Positions 19,025-26,686 of a DNA stretch of 64,000 nucleotides are shown piece after piece. The number at the start of each line of letters is the position of its first letter. Positions within the stretch are counted from its first letter, which is position 1. The notes under the pieces are model-generated. The model did not search any database. It saw only the letters and a list, made by a program, of their open reading frames with translations, and had not been told where the DNA came from. This stretch comes from Barrientosiimonas humi (GTDB lineage: Bacteria; Actinomycetota; Actinomycetes; Actinomycetales; Dermatophilaceae): positions 1,333,375-1,397,374 of the forward strand of contig NZ_VFOK01000001.1 of assembly GCF_006716095.1 (NCBI RefSeq), written 5' to 3'. A program made the position numbers and the translations under genes.

Positions 19025-19717
19025 CTACCCGTGCAGCCCGCCCTTCACGAGAGCCACGTGCAGGGCAAGGCAGGCGGCCAGGACCTCGGCGCGGCGCTCG
19101 GGCGAGCTGCCGGCGGCCTGCTCGACCAGCCCGACCTCGCGGTCGGCCGCGAGCCGGAACGCGCGCAGGTGGCGCCCGCCGAGGCCGTACGCCTCCAGCG
19201 CCTTGGCCGAGCGCGCCACCTCCAGGTCGGCGGCCGAGAAGTGACCCGACTCCCCCGGTCGCACCAGGTGGAACGTCTCCAGCTCGGCCACCGCGGTGCC
19301 GGTGAGACCCGAGTGCTCGGCCAGCTCGGCGCGGGTCAGCCGCAGCTCGGGCGTCTCCTCGGCCAGCTCGGTCGCGGCCGGGACCGACCGGTCGCTCTCG
19401 GCGACGGGCGGTGGCGCCGGCCGACCCTCGGGGGCGATGTCGGGCGCGAGGCCGCGGTCGAAGGCATCGAGCGCCTCGCGGATGACCTTCAGCGGCCAGA
19501 ACCGGTCGCGCTGGGCGGCCAGCACGAAGCGCAGCCGCTCGATGTCGCGGGGGGTGTACTCGCGGTAGCCGGACTCGCGTCGCTGCGGGGACACCAGCCC
19601 CTGGGCGTCGAGGAAGCGCACCTTGGACACGGTGAGGTCGGGGAACTCCTCGCGCAGCTGCTCCAGCACCGCACCGATCGTCAGGCCGCGCCCACCGGGC
19701 GAGGTCGGAGCGGTCAC
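19025..19717 (-). CDS. ftsR: FtsR-like MerR-family regulator (Rv1828 family)
   Basis: A 230-aa regulator with an N-terminal MerR winged helix (LTIGAVLEQLREEFPDLTVS, KVRFLDAQGLVSPQRRESGY, REYTPRDIERLRFVLAAQR). A Pro-rich linker follows, then a second helical domain (LTRAELAEHSGLTGTAV, LETFHLVRPGESGHFSAADL). This matches Rv1828 and FtsR of Corynebacterium, an activator of ftsZ and cell division. ATG/GTG overlap with the upstream garA stop is 4 nt, so the genes are translationally coupled. Direct ftsZ control in this organism is inferred from the family. Confidence 0.9.
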   Translation of the reverse strand: MTAPTSPGGRGLTIGAVLEQLREEFPDLTVSKVRFLDAQGLVSPQRRESGYREYTPRDIERLRFVLAAQRDRFWPLKVIREALDAFDRGLAPDIAPEGRPAPPPVAESDRSVPAATELAEETPELRLTRAELAEHSGLTGTAVAELETFHLVRPGESGHFSAADLEVARSAKALEAYGLGGRHLRAFRLAADREVGLVEQAAGSSPERRAEVLAACLALHVALVKGGLHG

Positions 19718-20166
19718 GGGGTCTGCTGCGGGCTGCCGTGATAGACGAGGCGGAACTTGCCGACCATGACCTCGTCACCGGTGCGCAGGGTGGCCGAGTC
19801 GACCAGCTGCATGTTGACGTAGGTGCCGTTGAGCGAGCCGACGTCCTGCACCTGGAAGCCCTCGGGCGTGCGGCGGAAGATCGCGTGGCGGCGGGAGACC
19901 GTGACGTCGTCGAGGAAGATGTCGCTGTCGGGGTGACGACCGGTGCTGACCTCGTCGGAGTCGAGCAGGAAGCGGGCGCCGGTGTTGGGGCCACGCAGCG
20001 CGATCAGCAGCGCGGTGCCCGGACGCAGCGCGTCGACGGTCGCCTGGTCGCTCGTGCCGAGCCGAGCCTCGGCCTCGGGCACGAACTCCGGGCTCTCCGG
20101 CTCGGTGAACCGAGGCAGCCTCGCCGTCGTGGGGTCGTCCAGATAATCGCCGTTGCTGTCGGACAT
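19714..20166 (-). CDS. garA: GarA/OdhI-type FHA domain regulator
   Basis: A 150-aa forkhead-associated protein. The FHA domain spans about residues 55-135 with TGRHPDSDIFLDDVTVSRRH and VQDVGSLNGTYVN, the phosphothreonine-binding loops. GarA binds and controls 2-oxoglutarate dehydrogenase, glutamate dehydrogenase and glutamate synthase, and phosphorylation of an N-terminal TT pair by PknB/PknG-type kinases silences it. A TT pair is present here (DDPTTARLP, about residue 12), although the context differs from the mycobacterial ETTS motif. ATG 20166 has GGGAGGTGG in front. The stop overlaps ftsR by 4 nt. Confidence 0.92.
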   Translation of the reverse strand: MSDSNGDYLDDPTTARLPRFTEPESPEFVPEAEARLGTSDQATVDALRPGTALLIALRGPNTGARFLLDSDEVSTGRHPDSDIFLDDVTVSRRHAIFRRTPEGFQVQDVGSLNGTYVNMQLVDSATLRTGDEVMVGKFRLVYHGSPQQTP

Positions 20167-20479
20167 CGTCCACCTCCCAGTCTTCTGCGCCACCCCGCCT
20201 GGGCGGTGGTGGGTCAACGGGGCGACCTCGCGGTCGCCGGTCACCAGTGGCGCCGGGTCGGCGCCGCCGGGGCCGGCCGTGGGTGTCGCGCTCCGGGCGG
20301 CGCCGTCGACGGGCGACGGGCACTGCCGGAGGAGCTGCCGCCCCACGCGTGCTCACGTGTGCACGTGCGGCGGTTGCGGGCGCGACCCCGTGGCTGACCT
20401 CGGTGCTGTCAGTCTATGCCCCGGCCCTGACAGGCTCGGGACGAATCCACCCTAGGGGGCGAAGGGGTGAGCGGGTGCC
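20167..20479 (-). other. 313-bp intergenic region between gcvH and garA
   Basis: No gene is seen here on either strand. On the minus strand a CATAGACT hexamer region (TAGACT at 20411-20416) resembles a -10, but the sequence 17-18 bp upstream is not -35-like. It is bracketed by an inverted repeat CTGTCAG/CTGACAG with a 14-nt spacer (20406-20433), a possible operator. The part next to garA contains TTGACC but no matching -10. It probably holds the garA-ftsR promoter. Confidence 0.4.
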
Positions 20480-20869
20480 TCAGGCGAGCGACGAGCGGTA
20501 GGCGTCGGCGTCCATCAGCTCGCCGATCGCCGCGCTGTCGGCGACCGACATCTCGTACATCCAGCCGTCGCCGTAGGGGTCGGAGTTGACCAGCTCGGGC
20601 GAGCTCTCGAGGGCGTCGTTGACGGTGGTGACCTCGCCGTCGAGCGGCGAGTACAGGTCGCTCACCGACTTGGTCGACTCGACCTCGCCGCAGGAGTCGC
20701 CGGCCGCGACCGTGTCGCCCTTGTTGGGGAGGCTGACGTAGACGACGTCGCCGAGCGCGTCCTGCGCATAGGCGGTGACACCGACGCGAACGATCCCCTC
20801 ACCCCGGTCGGCGACCCACTCGTGGTCGCTCGTGTAGCGCAGATTCGCGGGGTACTCCAGGTCGCTCAT
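20480..20869 (-). CDS. gcvH: glycine cleavage system H protein
   Basis: The 129-aa lipoyl carrier of the glycine cleavage system. The lipoylation lysine is K67 in GEVESTKSVSDLYSP, within the hammerhead-like fold. The N-terminus LRYTSDHEWV and SLPNKGDTVAAG also match the family. It shuttles the aminomethyl and dihydrolipoyl groups between P, T and L proteins. ATG 20869 follows GAGGAGAGA at a good distance. The DUF881 gene ends 38 bp upstream. gcvP lies downstream on the same strand, with four regulatory or nuclease genes between. Confidence 0.96.
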   Translation of the reverse strand: MSDLEYPANLRYTSDHEWVADRGEGIVRVGVTAYAQDALGDVVYVSLPNKGDTVAAGDSCGEVESTKSVSDLYSPLDGEVTTVNDALESSPELVNSDPYGDGWMYEMSVADSAAIGELMDADAYRSSLA

Positions 20870-20907
20870 GCGGGTCTCTCTCCTCGTGTCGGACGGGTGG
20901 TCGCGCG

Positions 20908-21741
20908 TCACTGGGGCGCGCTCGGCTGAGCGTAACGAGCCGCTTCGAGCGGTCGCAACGCGCTCACCGTGATCTGCTTCTGCTGCGTCACCGCGGGCTG
21001 GGCGCCCAGCTGCTGCATGGTCTCGGTGACGCCGCCCGGGATGGCCATCGCCGTCGCCATGGTGCTGGGGTCGCCGATGGCGAGGATGGTGTACGGCGCG
21101 CGCAGCACCTTCCCGTCGGCCACCAGGTTGTTCTGGGCGTCGGTGCCGAACCAGGTCGAGGCCACCACCCGCACGTCACCGATCTGGATCGCCTCGGCTC
21201 CCGCGTCGCGCAGCTCCTGCACGGCGTCGAGCAGGTTGGGCGCGCCGACCGCCGCGGCCGGGTCGTTGATGACGATGCGCACGCCCGGCCCGGTGGCCGC
21301 GACCGTCCCGGCGAGGATGCCGAGGGTGGTCAGGCGCTCCTGGGCCGCCTTCTGCGCGGCGCCGCCGCTGCCCGAGCGCAGCCCGTCGCGGGTGCGGGTG
21401 AGGTCGTTGGCCTCGCGCTGCAGCCGGGTCGACTGGTTGTTGACGTTGCCGAGCACCGCCACGAGGTCGCTCTGCCGCAGGTTCTCCAGGCCGCTGGTGC
21501 GCGTCTGTCGCACCTGGGTGACCATCGCGAAGCCCAGCAGCAGCGCGAGCAGGGCGGCCACGACCTTGCCGCGGGTGGCCCGCGGCGACCCGACCCGCGC
21601 CATCCGGCGCCACGCCGGGGTGCCGGAGCCGGCCTGGTCCTTGCTCGTGGCCGTCGCGTCGCTCTGGTCCTCCAACGTGGGCTCGGCGGGGTTCTGCTGG
21701 TCCTCGCGCGCGGCCTTCGCGTCGCTCTTCTCCTCGCTCAT
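20908..21741 (-). CDS. DUF881 membrane-anchored protein (Rv1825-like)
   Basis: A 277-aa DUF881 protein. About 60 charged, disordered N-terminal residues precede one transmembrane helix (VVAALLALLLGFAMVTQV, about 60-77). A coiled-coil stretch (NQSTRLQREANDLTRTRDGL) and the extracellular DUF881 domain follow (GPGVRIVINDPA, LLDAVQELRDAGAEAIQIGD, VVASTWFG). Family members form part of a conserved actinobacterial and Bacillus cluster (YlxW/YlxX-like) tied to the cell envelope; the molecular role is unknown. It follows the Sbp gene with 2 bp between. Confidence 0.88.
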   Translation of the reverse strand: MSEEKSDAKAAREDQQNPAEPTLEDQSDATATSKDQAGSGTPAWRRMARVGSPRATRGKVVAALLALLLGFAMVTQVRQTRTSGLENLRQSDLVAVLGNVNNQSTRLQREANDLTRTRDGLRSGSGGAAQKAAQERLTTLGILAGTVAATGPGVRIVINDPAAAVGAPNLLDAVQELRDAGAEAIQIGDVRVVASTWFGTDAQNNLVADGKVLRAPYTILAIGDPSTMATAMAIPGGVTETMQQLGAQPAVTQQKQITVSALRPLEAARYAQPSAPQ

Positions 21742-21743
21742 GG

Positions 21744-22076
21744 TCAGGCCTTGAGGAGGTGTCGACGGATGGCGGCCACGTTGCTGAAGATGCGCAGCCC
21801 GAGCACGACGATCACGCCGGTGGACAGCTGCGAGCCGACGCCGAGCTGGTCACCGAGGAAGACGATCAGGGCGGCGACGACGACGTTGGACAGGAACGAC
21901 ACGACGAACACCTTGTCGTCGAAGATCCCGTCCAGCACCGCCCGCAGCGCCCCGAACACCGCGTCGAGCGCGGCGATGACCGCGATCGGCAGGTAGGGCT
22001 GCAGCCAGGTCGGCACGTCGGGCTGGACCACCAGCCCGATGAGCAGGCCGAGCACGAGTCCTACGGCGGGGATCAC
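21744..22076 (-). CDS. sbp: small basic family protein Sbp (DUF1290)
   Basis: A 110-aa membrane protein with three hydrophobic helices (VGLVLGLLIGLVV, LPIAVIAALDAVFGALRAVL, FLSNVVVAALIVFLG) and the conserved IFSNVAAIRRHLLK C-terminus. It matches Rv1824/YlxX-type small basic proteins found between two DUF881 genes. The function is not known; in Bacillus the gene sits beside division genes. The start overlaps the upstream DUF881 stop by 4 nt. Confidence 0.9.
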   Translation of the reverse strand: MIPAVGLVLGLLIGLVVQPDVPTWLQPYLPIAVIAALDAVFGALRAVLDGIFDDKVFVVSFLSNVVVAALIVFLGDQLGVGSQLSTGVIVVLGLRIFSNVAAIRRHLLKA

Positions 22077-22987
22077 GGGGTCTCCTTGCGGGTCGAGGTG
22101 CTGGCGGAGGACGAGGCCGTCGCGGGCGTACGGGGCTTGGCCTGGTAGAGCGCGGCCGCGTCGGCGGCGGGGATGTCGACCTTCTCCGAGACATTAACCT
22201 TCACGTCGAGGTCGACCTGGCTGCGGGTGGACTCGAGGTACGACCCGCCCGGCCCGGCGCGGAAGGTGTCCCACAGTCCGGGGGCGCCGATCGCGGAGAT
22301 GGCGTACGGCCGGGCGAGCGGGCGGTAGTCGACCAGGATCGCCGCGCCGGCGAACCGGATGGCCGACAGCGCGGTGAGCCGGTGCCCGTTGATGCTGATC
22401 GCCTCGGCGCCGGCCTGCCACAGCCCGTTGACCAGGATCTGCAGGTCGGTGGAGGTCAGCGTGGCTCCCTCCCCGCTGCCCGCGCGCGGGTCGCTGCCGG
22501 CCGCCTCCGCACCGGCGCTGTCGTCGAGGGTGACGACCACGCCCGGGCCGCTGACGGCCACCGCGCCGGCGCTCGCCTCGGTGCGCGAGAGCTGCTCGGC
22601 CAGGGTGCTCTCCCCCGGGCTGCCGACCGCCTGCTCCTGGGCGGCCGCGATCTGCGAGCGCAGGCCGGAGATCTGCTTGGCGAGGGTGGCGTTGCCGCGC
22701 TGCCGGGACTCGATCTGGGTGATGATCTCCTGCCGCTGCCCGCTCGCCCGCTCCTGCGGCACCCGCAGGGTCTGGGCGGCCACCGCCAGCAGCAGGCCGA
22801 GCACGATGCACACGACCAGCAGCAGCGGGCTGCGACCGCCCGTGGCGGCCGGCTCGCCGCGGGCGACCCGGGCGTCGGCGCGGTCCTGGTAGGACCCGTC
22901 GAGCGGGTGCTCCATGAGCTCGGTGAGCAGCGCCATGCTCTGCCCCACCGGCGGCCGCGGACGTGGCGATCGACTGGCGGGGCTCAC
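22073..22987 (-). CDS. DUF881 membrane-anchored protein (Rv1823-like)
   Basis: A 304-aa DUF881 protein, paralogous to the one two genes downstream. After about 65 cytoplasmic residues there is one membrane helix (SPLLLVVCIVLGLLLAVAAQ). A coiled coil (GQRQEIITQIESRQRGNATL) and the DUF881 domain follow (AVSGPGVVVTLDDS, ILVNGLWQAGAEAISINGHR, YAISAIGAP). The GTG at 22987 overlaps the pgsA stop as GTGA, which is why I prefer it over an internal ATG 18 codons later. The C-terminal tail is Ser/Thr/Ala-rich. Confidence 0.87.
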   Translation of the reverse strand: MSPASRSPRPRPPVGQSMALLTELMEHPLDGSYQDRADARVARGEPAATGGRSPLLLVVCIVLGLLLAVAAQTLRVPQERASGQRQEIITQIESRQRGNATLAKQISGLRSQIAAAQEQAVGSPGESTLAEQLSRTEASAGAVAVSGPGVVVTLDDSAGAEAAGSDPRAGSGEGATLTSTDLQILVNGLWQAGAEAISINGHRLTALSAIRFAGAAILVDYRPLARPYAISAIGAPGLWDTFRAGPGGSYLESTRSQVDLDVKVNVSEKVDIPAADAAALYQAKPRTPATASSSASTSTRKETP

Positions 22988-23604
22988 GGGGTGCTCCTGC
23001 CCACCCGCCGAGCCGCGCGCACCATGCTGCCGACCTGGTAGGCGTACATCAGGCCGGCGATCCAGTAGAGCCCGGTGCCCCACCACGCGAAGGCCCACCC
23101 GATGGGCCGGGCGATCTCGGCGAGGGTGCTGGTGCCTTCGCCGAGCAGCATCAGGGGGAAGGCATAGATGAGGTTGAAGGTTGCCGCCTTGCCGACGAAG
23201 TGGACCGGCGGGATCGGGAGCCGGTCGCGGCGCAGCAGCGGGCCCAGCGCCAGCACGAACACGTCGCGGGCGAGCAGCACCACGACCAGCCACCACGGGA
23301 TGATCGAGCGCACCGCGAGCCCGAACAGGGTCGAGATGATGTAGAGCCGGTCGGCGATCGGGTCGAGCAGCTGCCCGAGGCGGGAGATCAGGCCGTAGCG
23401 GCGGGCGATCTTGCCGTCGAGGTAGTCGGTGATGCCGCTGGCCATCAGGACGATCAGCGCGGCGGTGTCGTGCTCGGCGAGGATCAGCCACAGGAAGATC
23501 GGGACGCCGACGAGCCGCAGCGCCGACAGCGCGTTCGGGATCGTCCAGACGGCGTGGCTGACGGCAGGCTGGACGTCACCCGTCTCGTGCCTCGCCTGCG
23601 TCAC
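22984..23604 (-). CDS. pgsA: CDP-alcohol phosphatidyltransferase (PgsA2-like)
   Basis: A 206-aa integral membrane enzyme with six hydrophobic segments. The catalytic CDP-alcohol motif D-x2-D-G-x2-A-R-x8-G-x3-D-x3-D is intact in TDYLDGKIARRYGL followed by LGQLLDPIAD. It transfers a phosphatidyl group from CDP-diacylglycerol to an alcohol, as in phosphatidylglycerol phosphate or cardiolipin synthesis; its place matches pgsA2 (Rv1822), whose exact product is unsettled. It heads the minus-strand cluster. The gap to divergent panB is 73 bp. Confidence 0.9.
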   Translation of the reverse strand: MTQARHETGDVQPAVSHAVWTIPNALSALRLVGVPIFLWLILAEHDTAALIVLMASGITDYLDGKIARRYGLISRLGQLLDPIADRLYIISTLFGLAVRSIIPWWLVVVLLARDVFVLALGPLLRRDRLPIPPVHFVGKAATFNLIYAFPLMLLGEGTSTLAEIARPIGWAFAWWGTGLYWIAGLMYAYQVGSMVRAARRVGRSTP

Positions 23605-23664
23605 GCCTTGATGCTATGGGGTGGACCGGGCGCGGTTCCTGCGGCCCAGCAGGTAACGCGGAAG

Positions 23665-23670
23665 TAAGCT
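23665..23670 (+). promoter_or_regulatory. probable -10 of leaderless panB promoter
   Basis: TAAGCT ends seven bases before the GTG at 23678, with no Shine-Dalgarno in between. Confidence 0.35.
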
Positions 23671-23677
23671 CGCGGTC

Positions 23678-24505
23678 GTGTCGAAACACTCCCCTGCCTC
23701 CAGCACCGGCCCCAAGCGCGTGCGCGCGCACCACCTGCGGGCGATGAAGGAGCGCGGCGAGAAGATCGTCGCGCTCACCGCCTACGACGCGGTCACCTCC
23801 GCCCTGCTCGACGCCGCGGGCGTCGACCTGCTGCTGGTCGGCGACTCGATCGGTAACACGATGCACGGCCACGACACGACCCTGCCGGTGACCGTCGAGG
23901 ACATGATCCCGGCGGCCCGCGGGGTGGCCCGGGCCGCCGACCGGGCGTTCGTGGTGGTCGACCTGCCGTTCGGCTCCTACGAGTCCGGCCCCGAGCAGGC
24001 GCTCGCCACCGCCGTGCGGTTCATGAAGGAGACCGGCGCGCACGGCGTGAAGCTCGAGGGCGGCGAGCGGGTCGTGGAGCAGGTGCGCGCGATCTCCCAG
24101 GCCGGCATCCCGGTCGTCGGCCACCTGGGTTACACGCCGCAGTCCGAGCACGCGCTGGGCGGCCCTCGGGTGCAGGGCCGCGACGACGCCGAGCAGCTGC
24201 TCGCCGACGCCCGCGCGATCGCCGACGCCGGAGCGATCGCGGTGGTGCTGGAGATGGTGCCGGTGCCCCTCGCGCAGCGGGTGACCGAGGCGCTCGCCGT
24301 GCCGACGATCGGCATCGGCGCCGGGCCCGGCTGCGACGGTCAGATCCTGGTGTGGACCGACATGGCCGGGATGGGCGACTGGGCGCCACGGTTCGTGAAG
24401 CAGTACGCCCGGCTCGGCGAGGCGCTGCGCGAGGCCGCGCAGACGTACGCCGGGGAGGTGCGCGACGGGAGCTTCCCGGCGGCCGAGCACGGTTTCGACA
24501 AGTAG
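23678..24505 (+). CDS. panB: 3-methyl-2-oxobutanoate hydroxymethyltransferase
   Basis: A 275-aa PanB, the first enzyme of pantothenate synthesis, transferring a hydroxymethyl group from 5,10-methylene-THF to 2-oxoisovalerate. Family blocks are present: VALTAYDAVTSALLDAAG, LLVGDSIGNTMHGHDTTLPV, VVVDLPFGSY, GVKLEGG, VVGHLGYTPQ and PTIGIGAGPGCDGQILV. The GTG start lacks a Shine-Dalgarno and has a -10-like hexamer directly upstream. It is monocistronic; panC and panD are not in this window. A perfect 22-bp hairpin follows the stop. Confidence 0.95.
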   Translation: MSKHSPASSTGPKRVRAHHLRAMKERGEKIVALTAYDAVTSALLDAAGVDLLLVGDSIGNTMHGHDTTLPVTVEDMIPAARGVARAADRAFVVVDLPFGSYESGPEQALATAVRFMKETGAHGVKLEGGERVVEQVRAISQAGIPVVGHLGYTPQSEHALGGPRVQGRDDAEQLLADARAIADAGAIAVVLEMVPVPLAQRVTEALAVPTIGIGAGPGCDGQILVWTDMAGMGDWAPRFVKQYARLGEALREAAQTYAGEVRDGSFPAAEHGFDK

Positions 24506-24527
24506 CCGAACGACCGCGAGCGCCGAG

Positions 24528-24578
24528 ACGACGAGACCGGGCCCGGAGGACGTATGCCTCCGGGCCCGGTCTCGTCGT
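24528..24578. terminator. 22-bp perfect inverted repeat between convergent panB and prpC
   Basis: Arms 24528-24549 and 24557-24578 are perfectly complementary (22 bp) around the 7-nt loop ACGTATG. It sits in the 86-bp gap between two convergent stops, without a T-run. This is the expected form of a bidirectional terminator in high-GC actinobacteria. Confidence 0.8.
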
Positions 24579-24591
24579 GCGGGGCCGTCGA

Positions 24592-25776
24592 TCAGCCCGC
24601 GGCCTCCTCGGCGCGCTCGGCGGCCTCGAGGTTGGCGGCGTCGGGGACGTAGCCCTCGATGTGCCGCTCGTCGGGACCGTTGTACTCCGACAGCGGGCGG
24701 ATCAGCGCGTTGTCGCCCTGCTGCTCGATGATGTGCGCGGTCCAGCCGGTGATGCGCGAGGCGACGAACAGCGGCGTGAACGTCAGGGTGTCGAAGCCCA
24801 TGAGGTTGTACGCCGGCCCGGACGGGTAGTCCAGGTTGGGGTAGATCCCCTTGCGGGAGACGAACTCCGACTCGAGGTTGTCGTACAGCGCCGCGACCTC
24901 GGGGCGGTCGTAGTGCTCCACGAGGGTGTCGAGCGCCGTCTTCATCGTGGGCACCCGCGAGTCGCCACGCTTGTAGACGCGGTGGCCGAAGCCCATGATC
25001 TTGCGCTTCTCGGCGAGCGCCTCGTCCAGCCACGGGGCGACGTTGTCGGCGGTGCCGATCTCGTCGAAGACGTGGAGCACGGCCTCGTTGGCACCGCCGT
25101 GCAGCGGGCCCTTGAGGGCGCCGATGGCCCCGACGACGGCCGAGTAGAGGTCGCTGAGGGTCGAGGTGATGACCCGGGCGGTGAACGTCGAGGCGTTGAA
25201 GGAGTGCTCGGCGTAGAGGATCATCGAGCGGTTGAACGCGTCGACGACGACCGGGTCGGCCTCCTCGCCGAAGGTCATCCACAGGAAGTTGGCGGCGTAG
25301 TCGAGGTCGTCGCGCGGCTCGACCGCCTCCTCCCCGCGGCGCCGGCGCTGGCCGTACGCCACGATCGCCGGCAGCGCGGCGAACAGCCGGACGCTGCGCT
25401 CGAGGTTCTCCTCGGGGGTCCCGACGGCGTCGAGCACGTTGGTGATGCCGGCGGTCTCGGTCGCGCCGATGGCCGACACGGCCGTGCGGACCTCGTCCAT
25501 CGGGTGCGCGCTGGTCGGCAGCAGGTCGATGGCCTGCTTGACCTCGGGGGTCAGCGCCCGGTGGGCGCGCTCGGTGGCGCGCAGGTCGGCGAGCTGCTGT
25601 TCGGTCGGGAGCTCGCCGTTCCACATCAGGTAGGCGACCGCCTCGAACGGCTGCGTCGCGGCCAGCTCCTGGACGGGGTAGCCGCGGTAGAGCAGCGAGT
25701 TGGTCTCGGGGTTGACCTTGCTGATGGCGGTGTAGTCGACGACGACACCGGCAAGGCCCTTCTTGATGTCAGCCAC
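24592..25776 (-). CDS. prpC: 2-methylcitrate synthase / citrate synthase
   Basis: A 394-aa citrate-synthase-family enzyme with the catalytic segments EHSFNASTFTAR, GPLHGGANE and MGFGHRVYK (His, His and the later Asp). The length and N-terminus (GLAGVVVDYTAISKVNPETN, LLYRGYPVQELA) fit the short PrpC/type II group. Downstream position behind prpD and prpB makes condensation of propionyl-CoA with oxaloacetate the likely main job; many actinobacterial PrpC enzymes also use acetyl-CoA. It starts 10 bp after prpB. Confidence 0.93.
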   Translation of the reverse strand: MADIKKGLAGVVVDYTAISKVNPETNSLLYRGYPVQELAATQPFEAVAYLMWNGELPTEQQLADLRATERAHRALTPEVKQAIDLLPTSAHPMDEVRTAVSAIGATETAGITNVLDAVGTPEENLERSVRLFAALPAIVAYGQRRRRGEEAVEPRDDLDYAANFLWMTFGEEADPVVVDAFNRSMILYAEHSFNASTFTARVITSTLSDLYSAVVGAIGALKGPLHGGANEAVLHVFDEIGTADNVAPWLDEALAEKRKIMGFGHRVYKRGDSRVPTMKTALDTLVEHYDRPEVAALYDNLESEFVSRKGIYPNLDYPSGPAYNLMGFDTLTFTPLFVASRITGWTAHIIEQQGDNALIRPLSEYNGPDERHIEGYVPDAANLEAAERAEEAAG

Positions 25777-25786
25777 AGCGGTTCTC

Positions 25787-26686
25787 CTACCGGTCGATGG
25801 TGAAGTTGAAGACGGAGGTGTCGAACTGGTTGTACGCCTCGTAGTCGACGAGGTCGTAGAGGTCGGCGCGGTGCTGCATCTCGTCGAGCTTGGAGCGCAG
25901 GTGCCCGTCCTCGTTCAGCGTGTCGAGCGCGCGGCCAGCAGCGCCCATCGCGATGCGCAGCAGCGACACCGGCCAGATGACGATGTTGACGCCGACGTCG
26001 CGCAGCTGGTCGACGCTGAACAGCTCGGACTTCCCGAACTCGGTCATGTTGGCGAGGATCGGCACGTCGACCGCCTCGCGCACGGCGGCGAACTCCTCCA
26101 GGGTGCGCATCGCCTCCGGGAAGATCGCGTCGGCGCCGGCGTCGACGAGGGCCTTGGCCCGGTCGATCGCCGACGGCAGACCCTCGACGGCCCGGATGTC
26201 GGTGCGCGCCATGATCAGGAAGTTGTCGTCGCGCCGCGCGGCGGCGGCCGCCCGGATGCGCTTGAGCGCGGTGTCCTCGTCGACGACGGCCTTGCCGTCG
26301 AGGTGACCGCAGCGCTTGGGGTTCTCCTGGTCCTCGATGTGCGCACCGGCCAGGCCGGCGTCCTCGAGGGTCTGGATCGTGCGGGCGACGTTCATCGGCT
26401 CGCCGAAGCCGGTGTCCGCGTCGATGATCGCGGGCAGGTCGGTCATCCGGGCGATCTGCGCCCCGCGCCCGGCCACCTCGGTGAGGGTGGTCAGGCCGAT
26501 GTCGGGCAGGCCGAGGTCCGCGCTGAGCACCGCGCCGGAGATGTAGACGCCCTCGAACCCCTTGCGCTCGATGAGCCGGGCCGACAGCGGGTTGAACGCC
26601 CCCGGGAAGCGCAGCAGCTCACCGCTCGCGAGCCGCTCCCGGAAGAGGCGACGCTTCTCGGCAGGGCTGGTGCCGGCGTACAGCAT
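25787..26686 (-). CDS. prpB: 2-methylisocitrate lyase
   Basis: A 299-aa isocitrate-lyase superfamily enzyme that splits 2-methylisocitrate into pyruvate and succinate. The active-site cysteine is C126 in KRCGHLDGK, and the metal-binding acidic residues lie in DADTGFGEP (90-97) and HIEDQ. FPGAFNPLSARLIERKGFEG and GLPDIGLTTLTEV match PrpB. The start ATG overlaps the prpD stop by one base (TGATG). It belongs to the prpDBC operon for propionyl-CoA use through the methylcitrate cycle. Confidence 0.95.
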   Translation of the reverse strand: MLYAGTSPAEKRRLFRERLASGELLRFPGAFNPLSARLIERKGFEGVYISGAVLSADLGLPDIGLTTLTEVAGRGAQIARMTDLPAIIDADTGFGEPMNVARTIQTLEDAGLAGAHIEDQENPKRCGHLDGKAVVDEDTALKRIRAAAAARRDDNFLIMARTDIRAVEGLPSAIDRAKALVDAGADAIFPEAMRTLEEFAAVREAVDVPILANMTEFGKSELFSVDQLRDVGVNIVIWPVSLLRIAMGAAGRALDTLNEDGHLRSKLDEMQHRADLYDLVDYEAYNQFDTSVFNFTIDR

